A DNA stretch of 64,000 bases from Streptomyces griseus (GCF_900460065.1 NZ_UAVD01000009.1:1-64000), one strand, 5' to 3'. Shown: positions 51,226 through 61,165, numbered from the stretch's first letter. Notes: a model not told the origin generated them from the letters alone. Program-made: numbers and translations.

Positions 51226-53438
51226 CGCGCGTCGAAGGCGAAGAGGGTGTTGTCGGCCGCGGCCACGAACACCGCGCCCCCCGCGACGGCCACTCGAGGG
51301 CTCGCGTCCTGCTCGCCCGTGAGCGCGTCGATCCGGGGGTCGGTCGCCCACAGCGGTTCGCCGTCCTTCGGCGAGAGCGCGACGACCCGGCCGGTGGCCG
51401 AGCTGAAGAACAGCGCACCCGCTCCCGCCGCGGGGCCCGAAGCACCCTCCACGCCGGTCTGACGCGACCACTTCCGGCGCCCCGTCGCGGAGTCGAGCGC
51501 CGTGACGAGACCGGCCTGCCCGCTCACGTAGACCGTGCCGTCCGCCATGCCCGACGTGCCCTCGTACACCTTGTCGAACCGTGCGTACGTGACCTTCCGC
51601 GCGTCCGGGTCGAACCGCGCCACTCCGTCGTACCCGGCCGGCGCCGGTCCCTCGTAGTGCTTCGAGAGGAGGACGAGCCCGCCGCGGGCGGCGCCCACCG
51701 GTACCACCGGGCCGTCGACGGTGACGGGCCTGCCCGGGGTACCGGAGGGGAGGGCGAGCGTACGCAGGGTGGGACGGCTCACCCGCAGGTCGTCCACCTC
51801 CGCGTCGGCCGCGCACATCGCGAGGAGCCGGGACCCGAGCGGCACGGGGGCGCACTGCGTGCCGGCGGGGAACGGCGTCGTCCAGCGGACCTCGCCGCTG
51901 TGGGCGTCCCGGGCCTCGAAGCGGGAGTTGGAGTCGTCGACCGTCACGACGGCGGTGCCGACCACGACGGCGTCCATGGTCCGGCCCGTGACGGCCGTCG
52001 ACTGGCCGCCGGACGGTGCGGACCACAGCTCCCGGCCGCTGTCGGCGTCGAGGGCGACCACCTCGCTGCGCGGGCTCTCGGGGTCGTCCTGGGCGGCGAT
52101 GCGGTACCCGAGCACCGTGTCGTCGGTGGCGCCCACCAGGTGCACGCCCTGGGCGGGGACGCCGGGGCTTTTCACGGTCCACACCCGGGACCCGTCGTGT
52201 GCCCTGATACGGGTCGCGACGACGCCGCCGCCCCCGCAGAACAGCGCGTCGCCCCGCACGACGCACCGCAGTTCGTCGGGGATGTCCTCGCGACCGCCCG
52301 GCACCGTCCCGTGCCACGGCGCGAACCCGTCCGGAAGCGCGCCCGCCAACGCCGCGGTGCTCTGCCCGGCGCCCGCGCCACCGGGGCCCGCGCCGCCGCC
52401 ACCGTCGAAGGCGCCCGTCGTCAGCGCGGCGACCCCGCCGCCGATCGCGGCCACCGCGACCGCCGCGGCGAGTACGGGCCGACGGCGGCGGCGCGGACGG
52501 GCACCCGCCTGCGCCCCGGCACCCTCCGTGCCGGAGGCCGCCGGGGCGGCGCCCCCCGTCGCGAGGTGGGCCTGCGTGTTCATGTCGCGGGTGCGGCCCG
52601 CGCCCGGAGCACCGGCCCGGGTCCCGCCGAGTTCGGCGGGCAGGTCCCGCAGCAGCACGAGGAGTTCGTCCGCCGAGGGGCGCCCCTCGGGCTCCTTGTC
52701 CAGGCACGGTTCGACGACCGCTCGCAGCGCCTCCGGGACGGCGTCCAACGACGGCTCCTCGTGCACCACCTGGTAGGCCGTCATATAGGGGCTGTCCGCG
52801 TCGAAGGGACCGTGGCCGGTCGCCGCGTACACCAGGAGCGTTCCCAGCGAGAAGACGTCGGACCGCGGTCCCACACCGCGCGGCGCCTGCAACTGCTCGG
52901 GCGACATGAAGGGCGGTGTGCCGATGACCCGCCCGGTCATCGTCAGCGTCTGCTGGTCCACCGCCCGCGAGATGCCGAAGTCGATGACGCGGGGCCCCTC
53001 GGCCGAGAGGACGACGTTCGAGGGCTTCAGGTCACGGTGGACGACGCCCACCCGGTGGATGTCGCGCAGCGCCTCCGCCAGTCCGATGGCGAGGCGTCGC
53101 AGCTCCGCTCCGCCCAGCGGACCCCCCTCGGCGATGCGCTGCGTGAGCGTGGGCCCCTCGATGTAGGCCGTCGCCATCCACGGCTGCTCGGCCTCGGGGG
53201 CGGCGTCGACGACGGCGGCGGTGAACGCGCCGCTCACCCGTCGGGCGGCAGCCACCTCCTGCCGGAAACGGATGCGGAACTCGTCGTCCCCCGCGAACTG
53301 CTGATGGATCAGCTTGATCGCGACCGGCCGGCCCGAGCTCGTACGGGCCAGGAAGACCGTGCCCATGCCGCCCGAACCGAGCCGCTCCTCCAGCGGATAA
53401 CCGCCGATCTCGACCGGATCACCTCCGCGCAGCGACAC
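51204..53438 (-). CDS. Ser/Thr protein kinase with PQQ-repeat sensor region
   Basis: A 744-residue kinase. The cytoplasmic Hanks-type domain occupies about residues 10-265: G-loop RLGSGGMGTVFLA, Lys in VAIKLI, catalytic HRDLKPSN, DFGISR, and MSPEQ. One membrane helix lies at about 320-345 after an Arg-rich stretch (RPRRRRRPVLAAAVAVAAIGGGV). The external part (about 375-744) consists of repeated PQQ/WD-like blades (VALDADSGRELWSAP, ALDSATGRRKWSRQ, ALSPKDGEPLWATD). The signal is unknown. GTG 53438 (MSLRGG) is preferred because GGGAGG is 9 bases upstream; other in-frame GTGs exist. Confidence 0.93.
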   Translation of the reverse strand: MSLRGGDPVEIGGYPLEERLGSGGMGTVFLARTSSGRPVAIKLIHQQFAGDDEFRIRFRQEVAAARRVSGAFTAAVVDAAPEAEQPWMATAYIEGPTLTQRIAEGGPLGGAELRRLAIGLAEALRDIHRVGVVHRDLKPSNVVLSAEGPRVIDFGISRAVDQQTLTMTGRVIGTPPFMSPEQLQAPRGVGPRSDVFSLGTLLVYAATGHGPFDADSPYMTAYQVVHEEPSLDAVPEALRAVVEPCLDKEPEGRPSADELLVLLRDLPAELGGTRAGAPGAGRTRDMNTQAHLATGGAAPAASGTEGAGAQAGARPRRRRRPVLAAAVAVAAIGGGVAALTTGAFDGGGGAGPGGAGAGQSTAALAGALPDGFAPWHGTVPGGREDIPDELRCVVRGDALFCGGGGVVATRIRAHDGSRVWTVKSPGVPAQGVHLVGATDDTVLGYRIAAQDDPESPRSEVVALDADSGRELWSAPSGGQSTAVTGRTMDAVVVGTAVVTVDDSNSRFEARDAHSGEVRWTTPFPAGTQCAPVPLGSRLLAMCAADAEVDDLRVSRPTLRTLALPSGTPGRPVTVDGPVVPVGAARGGLVLLSKHYEGPAPAGYDGVARFDPDARKVTYARFDKVYEGTSGMADGTVYVSGQAGLVTALDSATGRRKWSRQTGVEGASGPAAGAGALFFSSATGRVVALSPKDGEPLWATDPRIDALTGEQDASPRVAVAGGAVFVAAADNTLFAFDARRPPGSG

Positions 53439-54214
53439 TCTTCCCGACCTCCCGTCCCCCGTGCGTCCGTGCACCACGGGCCCGCTCACCTGTGCTGCAC
53501 CCAAACTAGCCGCAGGGTGGTGCGGCGGAGCGAAGCGGGTGACGGTCGGCGCCGCTCACGGCGGCTCCCGGGCGGAGACCGTCCTCGACGAGGAGGGCCG
53601 CCGGCCCACCCGCCGGTTCCGCGTCCGTCTTCCCGCCGGCCCCGAGCCGTACGGCGTGCCTCCCCGACGTACGGGCCGGGGAACGCCGACACCGCCGAAT
53701 TGCTCCTCATGACCGCATGCGGAGATTCATCGCCGGTCCGGAATGGGGCGCCCGGTCCGGGGATTCCGGCGTACGCCCATGGCCCCTCCATCTGTTCGTA
53801 TACCCCGACAGGTTGTACAGAGGTAGGAAGCGTCCCGCTTGAACGGGTGAATAGCTGAGGTACCCGGACAGCCCAGGTCACAAAGGTGAGCCCAGGGTGT
53901 TCGCGGACTGCCGAAGGAAGATTTTTCTCTTGCGATGCGGCAGCGCGCACCGCGGCGTACAAGTAGATTGCCAACATCACCACGGGGATTGATATCGACC
54001 TCCCAAGTGCAGTTCACCGACGAGCATTTGGCGGTCAGTCAGCACGTGAAGAGTTCCTGACGAATACCGAGTCCGGACAGTCCGCCGGTCCGCTGTCGAG
54101 CCCGGTCGGGCCGATCGTGCTGCGCGGTCGCGGTGTTCGCTTTTTCGTTTCCGACCTGATCCGGCTGTCCGGGACACCCCCCACACGGCCGACCGAGAGC
54201 ATGAGGAACGTTCT
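53439..54214. other. 776-bp intergenic region, AT-richer than its surroundings
   Basis: No convincing long gene is present. The right half (from about 53780) is markedly AT-richer than the flanks, e.g. the ATTTTTCTC and TTTTTCGTTT stretches. It holds an open frame of 17 residues on the minus strand (53727-53780), a TCAC-AAAG-GTGA hairpin (about 53879-53890), and probably the promoter of the substrate-binding gene at 54215. Open frames such as 53486-53983 on the minus strand lack a ribosome binding site. Confidence 0.55.
53727..53780 (-). CDS. Possible 17-residue peptide gene
   Basis: A minus-strand reading frame encodes MGVRRNPRTGRPIPDRR and has an unusually good GGAGGGG ribosome binding site 2 bases before its ATG region (GGAGGGGCC ATG). 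The peptide is very basic. I know of no matching family. The spacing is short, and the frame may be fortuitous or part of a leader peptide. Confidence 0.25.
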   Translation of the reverse strand: MGVRRNPRTGRPIPDRR

Positions 54215-55786
54215 GTGAAGGTTCGCACGAGGTGGCCGAGCATCCTGATCGTCGGGGGTGTGGCGGCGCTGTTATCGACGGCATGCAGCCCCCAGGACTC
54301 CGAGAACGCGATGACCGTCGGGATGTCCGACGACATCCTCGCCACGGATCCGGCCTCGGGCTACGACCCGGGGTCCTGGCTGCTGTTCAACAACGTCTTC
54401 CAGTCCCTGCTGAGCTTCCCGCCCGGAGCGTCCACTCCCGTGCCGGAGGCCGCCGAGAAGTGCGCGTTCTCCGACGGCAGCAAGACGTACACCTGCACCT
54501 TGCGCGACGAGCTGAAGTTCAGCAACGGCAACAGCCTCACGTCGGCGGACGTCAAGCACTCCTTCGACCGGACGATCAGGATCAACGACCCGGCGGGCCC
54601 CGCGCCGCTGCTCTCCACGATCGCGTCGATCAGCACCCCGGACGACCGGACCGTCGTCTTCCGCCTCAAGGTGCCCGACGCGACGTTCCCCAGCAAGATC
54701 GCCTCGGGGGGCGGTTCCATAGTGGACCGCCAGGTCTACCCCGAGGACAGCCTGCTCGAAGGCGGCAAGGCGGTCGGTTCGGGTCCCTACGAGCTGAACT
54801 CCATCGACAAGAGAAAAGCGGTCTTCTCGGTCTACCCGGGCTATCAGGGCACCGCCGAGGTGAAGAACGCGGGTGTGACCCTGGAGTTCTTCCGGGGTGA
54901 CCAGCAGGCCCTCCAGTCGGCTCTGGAGAAGGGCGACGTCGACATCGCCTACCGCGGCCTCAGCGCCAAGGCGATAGCCGACCTGGACACCTCCTCCACC
55001 GCGGAGAAGGACGGCATCGAGGTGGTCCAGGGCAACAGCGCCGAAGTCCAGCACCTGGTCTTCAACGTCGACGACCCGGTCGTCGGCAAGCTCGCCGTCC
55101 GGAAGGCCATCGCCTACCTCGTCGACCGCCACTCCCTGGTCAGCGAGGTCTACCAGTCCACGGCGGCACCGCTCTACTCGATCATCCCGGGCGGCATCAC
55201 CGGCCACGGCACCTCCTTCTTCGACACCTACGGGGACAGCCCGAAGCCGCAACAGGCGAAGGCGGCGCTGCGGAAAGCGGGTGTGACGGAGAAGGTGGGA
55301 CTCACCCTCTGGTCCACCCCCAGCCGGTACGGGCCGGCGACCGACGAGGCCCTGGACACCATCGCGGATCAGCTGAACCGGAGCGGGCTGTTCGACGCCC
55401 GCATGAGGTCCGTCCCCTTCGACGAGTACGAGAGGGGCATCGCCGAGGGGAAGTACGGCATCTACGTCAAGGGCTGGGTGCCGGACTACCCCGACCCGGA
55501 CAACTTCACCCAGCCCTTCTTCGGCGAGGGCAACGTCCTGTCGAACAACTACGACAACGAGGAGATCGTGGACCGGATCATCCCGCGGACCTCGTCCATG
55601 ACGGATCGCGCGAACACCCGGCAGGAGTACATGAAACTGCAGGACATCGTGGCGCGGCAGCTGCCGATCCTGCCGCTCTGGCAGGGAAAGCAGTACGCCG
55701 TCGCCCACGAGAACGTCCGGGGCCTGCAGAACTGCCTGGACACCTCGACCGTCTTCCGCTTCTGGGAACTCAGCACGGCCTACTGA
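54215..55786 (+). CDS. Orphan peptide-type substrate-binding lipoprotein
   Basis: A 523-residue family 5 solute-binding lipoprotein: signal with lipobox LLSTACSP, then LKFSNGNSLTSADVKHSFDRTI (quoted as SADVKHSFDR), and LEKGDVDIAYRG. It is a peptide/nickel-class binding protein, like those of DppA/OppA. No permease or ATPase gene is adjacent, so it probably uses subunits encoded elsewhere. It is flanked by a 776-base AT-rich leader upstream. GTG 54215 follows GAGGAACG. Its 3' end overlaps the convergent oxygenase gene by 7 bases. Confidence 0.9.
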   Translation: MKVRTRWPSILIVGGVAALLSTACSPQDSENAMTVGMSDDILATDPASGYDPGSWLLFNNVFQSLLSFPPGASTPVPEAAEKCAFSDGSKTYTCTLRDELKFSNGNSLTSADVKHSFDRTIRINDPAGPAPLLSTIASISTPDDRTVVFRLKVPDATFPSKIASGGGSIVDRQVYPEDSLLEGGKAVGSGPYELNSIDKRKAVFSVYPGYQGTAEVKNAGVTLEFFRGDQQALQSALEKGDVDIAYRGLSAKAIADLDTSSTAEKDGIEVVQGNSAEVQHLVFNVDDPVVGKLAVRKAIAYLVDRHSLVSEVYQSTAAPLYSIIPGGITGHGTSFFDTYGDSPKPQQAKAALRKAGVTEKVGLTLWSTPSRYGPATDEALDTIADQLNRSGLFDARMRSVPFDEYERGIAEGKYGIYVKGWVPDYPDPDNFTQPFFGEGNVLSNNYDNEEIVDRIIPRTSSMTDRANTRQEYMKLQDIVARQLPILPLWQGKQYAVAHENVRGLQNCLDTSTVFRFWELSTAY

Positions 55787-56802
55787 GGCGTTCCGCCACG
55801 CTCCGCGGCACCCGCCGACGCGGGGCCCGGCGCGGCACCGGCCCGCCCGGGGCGGCCGGCTTCCGGCACGTAGTGCTGGGGGCCGCGCCACTCCTCGGGC
55901 GGCAGGTTCCGGGCCGGCGTCTCCACCGGTCCCGGCGCCGGGCGGCCCCGCTCGCGGTCCCAGCCGGCGCGGGCGCGCGGGTGGAAGCGGTGGCGCTCGG
56001 GAACGCGTCGCCAGGCGTGGTGCACCAGCCGGCCCAGGAGGCCGAGCAGCCGTTCGTCGCGGGGTGTCCAGCGAAGCCCGAGCCGGTCGCGTACGGCCTG
56101 CGGATACAGGCCGACCGTGATCCACAGGGTCAGCCGGACGATCGGGACGCGGACGAGGGCCCACAGCGGGGTGGGCAGCAGCCGCAGGAGGGGCGGCTTG
56201 GCGATGCGGCGCATGTTCAGCACGTCCCGGGTGGGCCGGTTGTCCTCCAGGACGTCGGCGCACATGTGGTCCCAGTACCGTTGGAACTCCTCCCAGCTGC
56301 GGGGAACGGGCTTCATCGAGAGGCCGTACAGCGCGTACCAGCGGACGTGCTCGTCGAAGAGTGTGTGCCGCTGCGCTTCGGTGAGACCGCCGCCGAACCG
56401 CTCGGCCACCTGCACGGTCAGCATGAAGAACGTGGCGTGCGCCCAGTAGAAGGTGCCCGGGTTGAGCGCGTGGTAGGGCCGGCCGCGTTCGTCCACCCCG
56501 CCGATCGAGGCGTGGTAGCCGCGCACCTCGCGGGCCGTCCGGGCGGCGAGCGGGCCGTCGTAGACCACTCCCCCGATCGGATACAGCGAGCGGAAGAGGC
56601 GCTCCCAGCGCTCCTCGAAGAAGCGTGAGTGCTCGGCGACGCCCGCGCCCAGTTCGGGGTGCATGTTCTGCATCGATCCGGCCCAGGGGGCCAGGAGGAG
56701 GCCTCTCCAGTCGCCGAACCAGCGCCAGGTGAGGGTGTCGGGGCCGAGAGGTTCGGCCGTTCTCGGGTCGATGGGGTCGGGTTCGTGGGCCGACGGTGTC
56801 AC
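55780..56802 (-). CDS. MpaB/DUF2236 oxygenase-family protein
   Basis: A 340-residue DUF2236 protein related to MpaB/latex-clearing protein oxygenases, with the conserved Arg/His region ARTAREVRGYHASIGGVDERGRPYHALNPGTFYWAHATFFMLTV (residues about 80-125, quoted as REVRGYHASIGG and FYWAHATFF), where haem-binding His in the family is expected. It lacks a signal peptide. The Pro-rich C-terminal tail is disordered. GTG 56802 is favoured by GGAGG five bases upstream. It is divergent from a TetR gene, likely its repressor. Confidence 0.85.
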   Translation of the reverse strand: MTPSAHEPDPIDPRTAEPLGPDTLTWRWFGDWRGLLLAPWAGSMQNMHPELGAGVAEHSRFFEERWERLFRSLYPIGGVVYDGPLAARTAREVRGYHASIGGVDERGRPYHALNPGTFYWAHATFFMLTVQVAERFGGGLTEAQRHTLFDEHVRWYALYGLSMKPVPRSWEEFQRYWDHMCADVLEDNRPTRDVLNMRRIAKPPLLRLLPTPLWALVRVPIVRLTLWITVGLYPQAVRDRLGLRWTPRDERLLGLLGRLVHHAWRRVPERHRFHPRARAGWDRERGRPAPGPVETPARNLPPEEWRGPQHYVPEAGRPGRAGAAPGPASAGAAERGGTPQ

Positions 56803-56934
56803 GTGTACCTCCGCTGAGGAATTCCGGTGCGGGGCCGCGCTGTTCGGGACGCCGCACGTGGCGCTGTGCATGGCGCTGCTCGTGACGGTGCGTTGATGGG
56901 TTCGCCCTGCCGGTTGCACCGAGGGCAATCTGAG

Positions 56935-56972
56935 GACATCCGTCATCAGGCTAGAATGTGCGGACACCTGTC
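56935..56972. promoter_or_regulatory. Possible paired TetR operator sites
   Basis: GACATCCGTC (56935-56944) and GACACCTGTC (56963-56972) have the same outline; the second is a perfect 4-2-4 inverted repeat. Centres are 28 bases apart between the divergent oxygenase and TetR genes. Weak. Confidence 0.35.
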
Positions 56973-57006
56973 GCCAATTGGTCGACGAGCAACGGAGGCA
57001 ACGGAG

Positions 57007-57606
57007 TTGGCGGAACGGAGCTGGGGCGGCACCAAGCTCGCCGATCGTCGCGCCGCCCGTCGGCAGGTCCTCCTGGACGTGGCCGAGCGCCTGGCCGGCG
57101 AGGAGGGATGCGCGGCTGTCACGGTCCGGTCCGTCTGCCGGGAGGCACGCCTGACCGACCGCTACTTCTACGAGAGCTTCACCGGCCGCGACGACCTGCT
57201 CCTCGCCGCCTTCGAGCGGGTCGCCGACGAGGCCAGGGGCGCCCTGGAGGAGGCCGTGGCGCTCAGCGACCCGCAGCGCGACATCCGGGCCGGGGCCGTG
57301 GTGTCCGCCTTCGTCGCCCTGGTTCTGGACGCGCCGCACAAGGGCCGCCTGCTGCTCCTGGAACCCTTCGCCGACCCGGCCCTCGGAGCCCACAGCCACC
57401 GGCTCATGCCCGTGTTCACCGACCTCGTCGGCGGCCAACTCGCCGGGACCGGGGACGACATCGACCGCCGCATGGCCGCGCACGCCCTGGTCGGCGCCCT
57501 GGCGAACCTCTTCGCGGGGTGGTTGCACGGCACGCTCGACGTACCGCGCGAGCGGCTGGAGGCGCACTGTGTGGAACTGGTGCTCGCGGCGACCTCGCGG
57601 GAGTAG
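57007..57606 (+). CDS. TetR-family regulator (divergent from MpaB/DUF2236 gene)
   Basis: A 199-residue regulator with a TetR helix-turn-helix (residues about 10-60: ARRQVLLDVAERLAGEEGCAAVTVRSVCREARLTDRYFYESFTGRDDLL in parts ARRQVLLDVAER and VTVRSVCREARLTDRYFY). The rest is a ligand-binding helical domain. The TTG start at 57007 follows GGAGGCAACGGAG; an in-frame ATG at 56956 is further upstream, inside the candidate operator. It is divergent from the oxygenase-family gene it probably controls, and 112 bases upstream of the OFA transporter gene. Confidence 0.88.
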   Translation: MAERSWGGTKLADRRAARRQVLLDVAERLAGEEGCAAVTVRSVCREARLTDRYFYESFTGRDDLLLAAFERVADEARGALEEAVALSDPQRDIRAGAVVSAFVALVLDAPHKGRLLLLEPFADPALGAHSHRLMPVFTDLVGGQLAGTGDDIDRRMAAHALVGALANLFAGWLHGTLDVPRERLEAHCVELVLAATSRE

Positions 57607-57718
57607 CCGTGCCTCCCGGCGAGCGGCCCGGACACCGCACCGCCACGCGAGCCGGACACGGTGAAGATTTGTCAACGACCTTCTCAAAAGGTTTCCCGCT
57701 CACTACGGTGAGGGACCC

Positions 57719-59074
57719 ATGAGTCCCCCCATCGCCCCCGTGGGCTGGAGTCGCTGGCTGGTGCCGCCCGCCGCCCTCTCGATCCACCTCTCCATCGGCC
57801 AGGCCTACGCCTGGTCCGTGTTCAAGCCGCCGCTGGAGGACGCGCTCGGTCTGAGCGGCACCCAGAGCGCGCTGCCCTTCCAGCTCGGCATCGTCATGCT
57901 CGGCCTCTCCGCCGCCTTCGGCGGCACGCTCGTCGAGCGCCGCGGGCCCCGATGGGCCATGACCGTGGCCCTCGTCTGCTTCTCCTCCGGGTTCCTGCTC
58001 TCCGCGCTCGGCGCCGCGACGGGCCAGTTCTGGCTGATCGTCCTCGGGTACGGCTTCGTCGGAGGCATCGGGCTCGGCATCGGCTACATCTCACCCGTGT
58101 CGACGCTCATCAAGTGGTTCCCCGACCGTCCCGGCATGGCCACCGGTATCGCCATCATGGGGTTCGGCGGCGGCGCGCTGATCGCCTCGCCCTGGTCGGC
58201 GCAGATGCTGGAGTCCTTCGGCGGCGACGGCTCCGGCATCGCGCTCGCCTTCCTCGTCCACGGGCTGGTCTACGCCGTCTTCATGCTGCTCGGCGTGGTG
58301 CTGGTGCGGGTCCCGCGCCCGCGCGCCGAGGAGCCGACGGGCGGCCGGCCCGCGACACCGGAGGGGCCTCAGGTGTCGGCGCGCCGGGCGCTCCGCACCC
58401 CGCAGTTCTGGCTGCTGTGGATCGTTCTCTGCATGAACGTCACCGCCGGCATCGGCATCCTGGAGAAGGCCGCGCCGATGATCACGGACTTCTTCGTGGA
58501 CACCTCCGCCCCCGTGTCGGTGACCGCCGCCGCCGGGTTCGTCGCCCTGCTGTCCGCGGCCAACATGGCCGGCCGCATCGGCTGGTCCTCCGCCTCCGAC
58601 CTGATCGGGCGGAAGAACATCTACCGCGTCTATCTCGGCGCGGGCACGCTCATGTACGCGCTGATCGCGCTGGTGGGAAGCTCCTCCAAGCCTCTGTTCG
58701 TCCTGTGCGCGCTGGTCGTCCTCTCCTTCTACGGGGGCGGCTTCGCCACGATTCCCGCCTACCTCAAGGATCTTTTCGGGACCTATCAGGTCGGCGCGAT
58801 CCATGGACGTCTGCTCACCGCCTGGTCCACCGCGGGCGTCCTCGGGCCGCTGATCGTGAACTGGATCGCCGACCGCCAGGAGGCGGCGGGGAAGCACGGC
58901 GCGGATCTGTACGGGACGTCCCTCCTCATCATGATGGCCCTGCTCGCGGTCGGCTTCGTGGCCAACGAGCTGGTCCGCCCGGTGCACCCGTCCCACCACC
59001 TCGACGCCGTACCGGCCGAGCCGGCGGAGAAGGGAGCGCCCCGTGCACGACGACAGCGGGCAGAGTCCGCCTGA
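57719..59074 (+). CDS. OFA-family MFS transporter
   Basis: A 451-residue MFS protein with about 12 membrane helices, in the oxalate:formate antiporter (OFA) family: QAYAWSVFKPPLEDALG near residue 28, GFVGGIGLGIGYISPVSTLIKWFPDRPGMATGIAIMGFGGGAL (quoted as GIGLGIGYISPVS and KWFPDRPGMATG), and GRLLTAWSTAGVLGPLIVNWI. The family exchanges small carboxylates; substrate unknown. It starts with ATG 57719 after GAGGG. The small-subunit gene overlaps its end by 32 bases, a conserved layout in Streptomyces. Confidence 0.92.
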   Translation: MSPPIAPVGWSRWLVPPAALSIHLSIGQAYAWSVFKPPLEDALGLSGTQSALPFQLGIVMLGLSAAFGGTLVERRGPRWAMTVALVCFSSGFLLSALGAATGQFWLIVLGYGFVGGIGLGIGYISPVSTLIKWFPDRPGMATGIAIMGFGGGALIASPWSAQMLESFGGDGSGIALAFLVHGLVYAVFMLLGVVLVRVPRPRAEEPTGGRPATPEGPQVSARRALRTPQFWLLWIVLCMNVTAGIGILEKAAPMITDFFVDTSAPVSVTAAAGFVALLSAANMAGRIGWSSASDLIGRKNIYRVYLGAGTLMYALIALVGSSSKPLFVLCALVVLSFYGGGFATIPAYLKDLFGTYQVGAIHGRLLTAWSTAGVLGPLIVNWIADRQEAAGKHGADLYGTSLLIMMALLAVGFVANELVRPVHPSHHLDAVPAEPAEKGAPRARRQRAESA

Positions 59075-59186
59075 GGTGAGGGACCGGCGGCCCCTGATCG
59101 TCCTCACCTGGCTGTGGGTGGGCGCTCCGCTCGCCTACGGGCTGTACGAACTGGTCCGCAAGGCGACCCAGTTGTTCACCGGCTGA
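59043..59186 (+). CDS. MFS transporter small subunit
   Basis: A 47-residue product with one membrane helix, reading RRPLIVLTWLWVGAPLAYGLYELVRKATQLFTG in its second half (quoted as LIVLTWLWVGAPLAYGLYEL). This matches the short protein commonly encoded directly after OFA-type MFS carriers in Streptomyces (annotated MFS transporter small subunit). GTG 59043 has GGGAG 8 bases upstream. It overlaps the carrier gene by 32 bases in another frame, so the two are co-translated. It probably stabilises or modulates the carrier (inference). Confidence 0.8.
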   Translation: MHDDSGQSPPEVRDRRPLIVLTWLWVGAPLAYGLYELVRKATQLFTG

Positions 59187-59203
59187 TCCCGGAGCGCCCC
59201 GGG

Positions 59204-61165
59204 TCACCCCACCAGGTCCGGGGCGCGCAGCAGCTCGGGCGGGATGCCCCAGGCGTCGACCAGGTCGCCCGCCAGGGGCCGGACCTTGCGGCAGAGGTCG
59301 TTCACCTCCCGGGTGATCGCCTTGGACCGCTGGACGGTCAGCCGGCCGTGCTCCATGAACCACGCCCGGTCCGCCTCGATCGTCGAGAGGGCGAAGAGGT
59401 CGCACAGCAGGCCCAGGGCGACCTTGTTGCCGCCCTCGGGCAGCGCGCGCATCTTGTCGACGAACGCCTCCAGCACCAGCCGCTCCACGTGTGCGCGGGC
59501 GACGGCGATGACGTGGTCCTGCACCTGCGAGAAGACGGTGCCGGGGTCGCCCTTCTGGTCGATGCCGCGCTTGAGCCTGCGGGCCGCCCCGGCGAGCATG
59601 TGCTCCTCGCGGTAGCGGAACATGGCCAGCTGGTACTCCGAGTCCAGCAGCCCGGCCTCCTGGTCCCACTCGTCTCCCCCGGGCAGCAGATCACGCACCC
59701 GTTCGAGCAGCTTGTGGGCCGATGTCTTCTCGATGACCGTCTCGACGGCGAGGCTGGTGACGTGGCGGACCATGCCGAGCTGGTCCAGATCCTCGAACTC
59801 GCTCGCGTAGTCGGTGAGCAGCCCCTTGGCGACGAGTTGCAGCAGGACGTGGTTGTCGCCCTCGAAGGTGGTGAAGATGTCGCTGTCGGCCTTGAGGGCG
59901 GCGAACCGGTTGACGGCGAGATAGCCGGCGCCGCCGCACGCCTCGCGGCACTCCTGGATCGCCCGGGTGGCGTGCCAGGTGCCGAGCGCCTTGGTCCCGG
60001 CGGCCCGGGCCTCCAGCCGGCGCCGGGCCCCCGGGTCGTCCTCCAGGCCGGAGAAGACGTCGTGCAGCTGCGCGCGCAGGACGTCCTGGGCGAAGTGCAG
60101 TGCGTAACTCTGCGCGATGAGCGGCAGCAGGCGGCGCTGGTGCAGGCCGTAGTCGAGGAGCAGTTGCTCCTCCCCCTGGGAGCCCGTCGCGAACTGGCGG
60201 CGCCGCAGGGCGTACTTCGTGGCGACGGCGAGGGCGACCTTGGCGGCGTTGACCCCGGCTCCGCCGACGCTGACCCGGCCCTGGACCAGGGTGCCGAGCA
60301 TGGTGAAGAAGCGGCGGTCGGGGTTGTCGATCGTGCTCTTGTAGACGCCTTCGGGGGTGACGTCGGCGAACCGGTTGAGCAGCGCCTCGCGCGGCACCCG
60401 CACACCGTCGAACCGGATGCGGCCGTTGTCCACCCCGTTGAGGCCCATCTTGCGGCCGTCGTCCTCGATGCGGACGCCGGGCGCCACCTCGCCGGCGGTC
60501 CGGATCGGCACGACGAACGCGTGCACGCCCTCGGCGGTCCCGCCCACCTCCAGCTGCGCGAAGACCACGGCCAGTTCCCCGTGGCGGGCCGCGTTGCCGA
60601 TGTAGTCCTTGCGCGCCTGGTCGCCCTCGGTGGTGATGACGAACTCCCGGGCGTCCGCGTCGTACCGTGCGACGGTGCCGAGCGCCTGCACGTTGGATCC
60701 GTGCCCGGTCTCGGTCATCGCGAAGCAGCCCATCAGCTTCCCGGTGATCAGGTCGGGCAGATAGGCGTCGTGGTGGCGTTCGGTGCCCAGGTGCAGGATC
60801 GCTCCCCCGAAGAGCCCGAACTGCACGCCGACCTTCACGAGGACCGACAGGTCGCCGAAGGCGAGCGTCTCGAACGCGGCGATGGACGCCCCGATGTCGC
60901 CGCCTCCGCCGTAGCGTTGCGGGAATCCCATGCCGGTCTGGCCCGTGGCCGCCATCTCGACGACGCGTTCGCGCACCCGCTCGCGGAAGGCGTCGACGTC
61001 GAGCTCGTCGGCCTCCTCGAGAACCGGGAGGTGCGTCACCAGGTTGGCCCGGACCAGGTCGCGGACCTCGGCGTACTCGCCGTCGAGCACCTCGGTCAGC
61101 GCCCGCACGTCGAGCTCCGGCCGCACGTATCCGCCGGGAGCGGTGGCTGCTTTGTCAGTGGTCAT
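59204..61165 (-). CDS. Acyl-CoA dehydrogenase/oxidase-like flavoprotein (653 residues)
   Basis: A 653-residue member of the acyl-CoA dehydrogenase/oxidase superfamily: [22 protein letters not shown] (FAD-binding middle region, residues about 152-175, quoted as MTETGHGSN), then a C-terminal acyl-CoA oxidase-type extension from about 460. The catalytic base is expected in [13 protein letters not shown] (about 415-430) or nearby. It differs from the 576-residue protein at 5635-7365 in length and N terminus. It faces the mfnB-type gene divergently, with 307 bases between their start codons. Confidence 0.9.
   Translation of the reverse strand: MTTDKAATAPGGYVRPELDVRALTEVLDGEYAEVRDLVRANLVTHLPVLEEADELDVDAFRERVRERVVEMAATGQTGMGFPQRYGGGGDIGASIAAFETLAFGDLSVLVKVGVQFGLFGGAILHLGTERHHDAYLPDLITGKLMGCFAMTETGHGSNVQALGTVARYDADAREFVITTEGDQARKDYIGNAARHGELAVVFAQLEVGGTAEGVHAFVVPIRTAGEVAPGVRIEDDGRKMGLNGVDNGRIRFDGVRVPREALLNRFADVTPEGVYKSTIDNPDRRFFTMLGTLVQGRVSVGGAGVNAAKVALAVATKYALRRRQFATGSQGEEQLLLDYGLHQRRLLPLIAQSYALHFAQDVLRAQLHDVFSGLEDDPGARRRLEARAAGTKALGTWHATRAIQECREACGGAGYLAVNRFAALKADSDIFTTFEGDNHVLLQLVAKGLLTDYASEFEDLDQLGMVRHVTSLAVETVIEKTSAHKLLERVRDLLPGGDEWDQEAGLLDSEYQLAMFRYREEHMLAGAARRLKRGIDQKGDPGTVFSQVQDHVIAVARAHVERLVLEAFVDKMRALPEGGNKVALGLLCDLFALSTIEADRAWFMEHGRLTVQRSKAITREVNDLCRKVRPLAGDLVDAWGIPPELLRAPDLVG

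Noticed and set aside
53486-53983. 165-codon minus-strand open frame in the 53.4-54.2 kb gap
   Set aside because: No ribosome binding site, no conserved motif, and it spans the composition change of the region.
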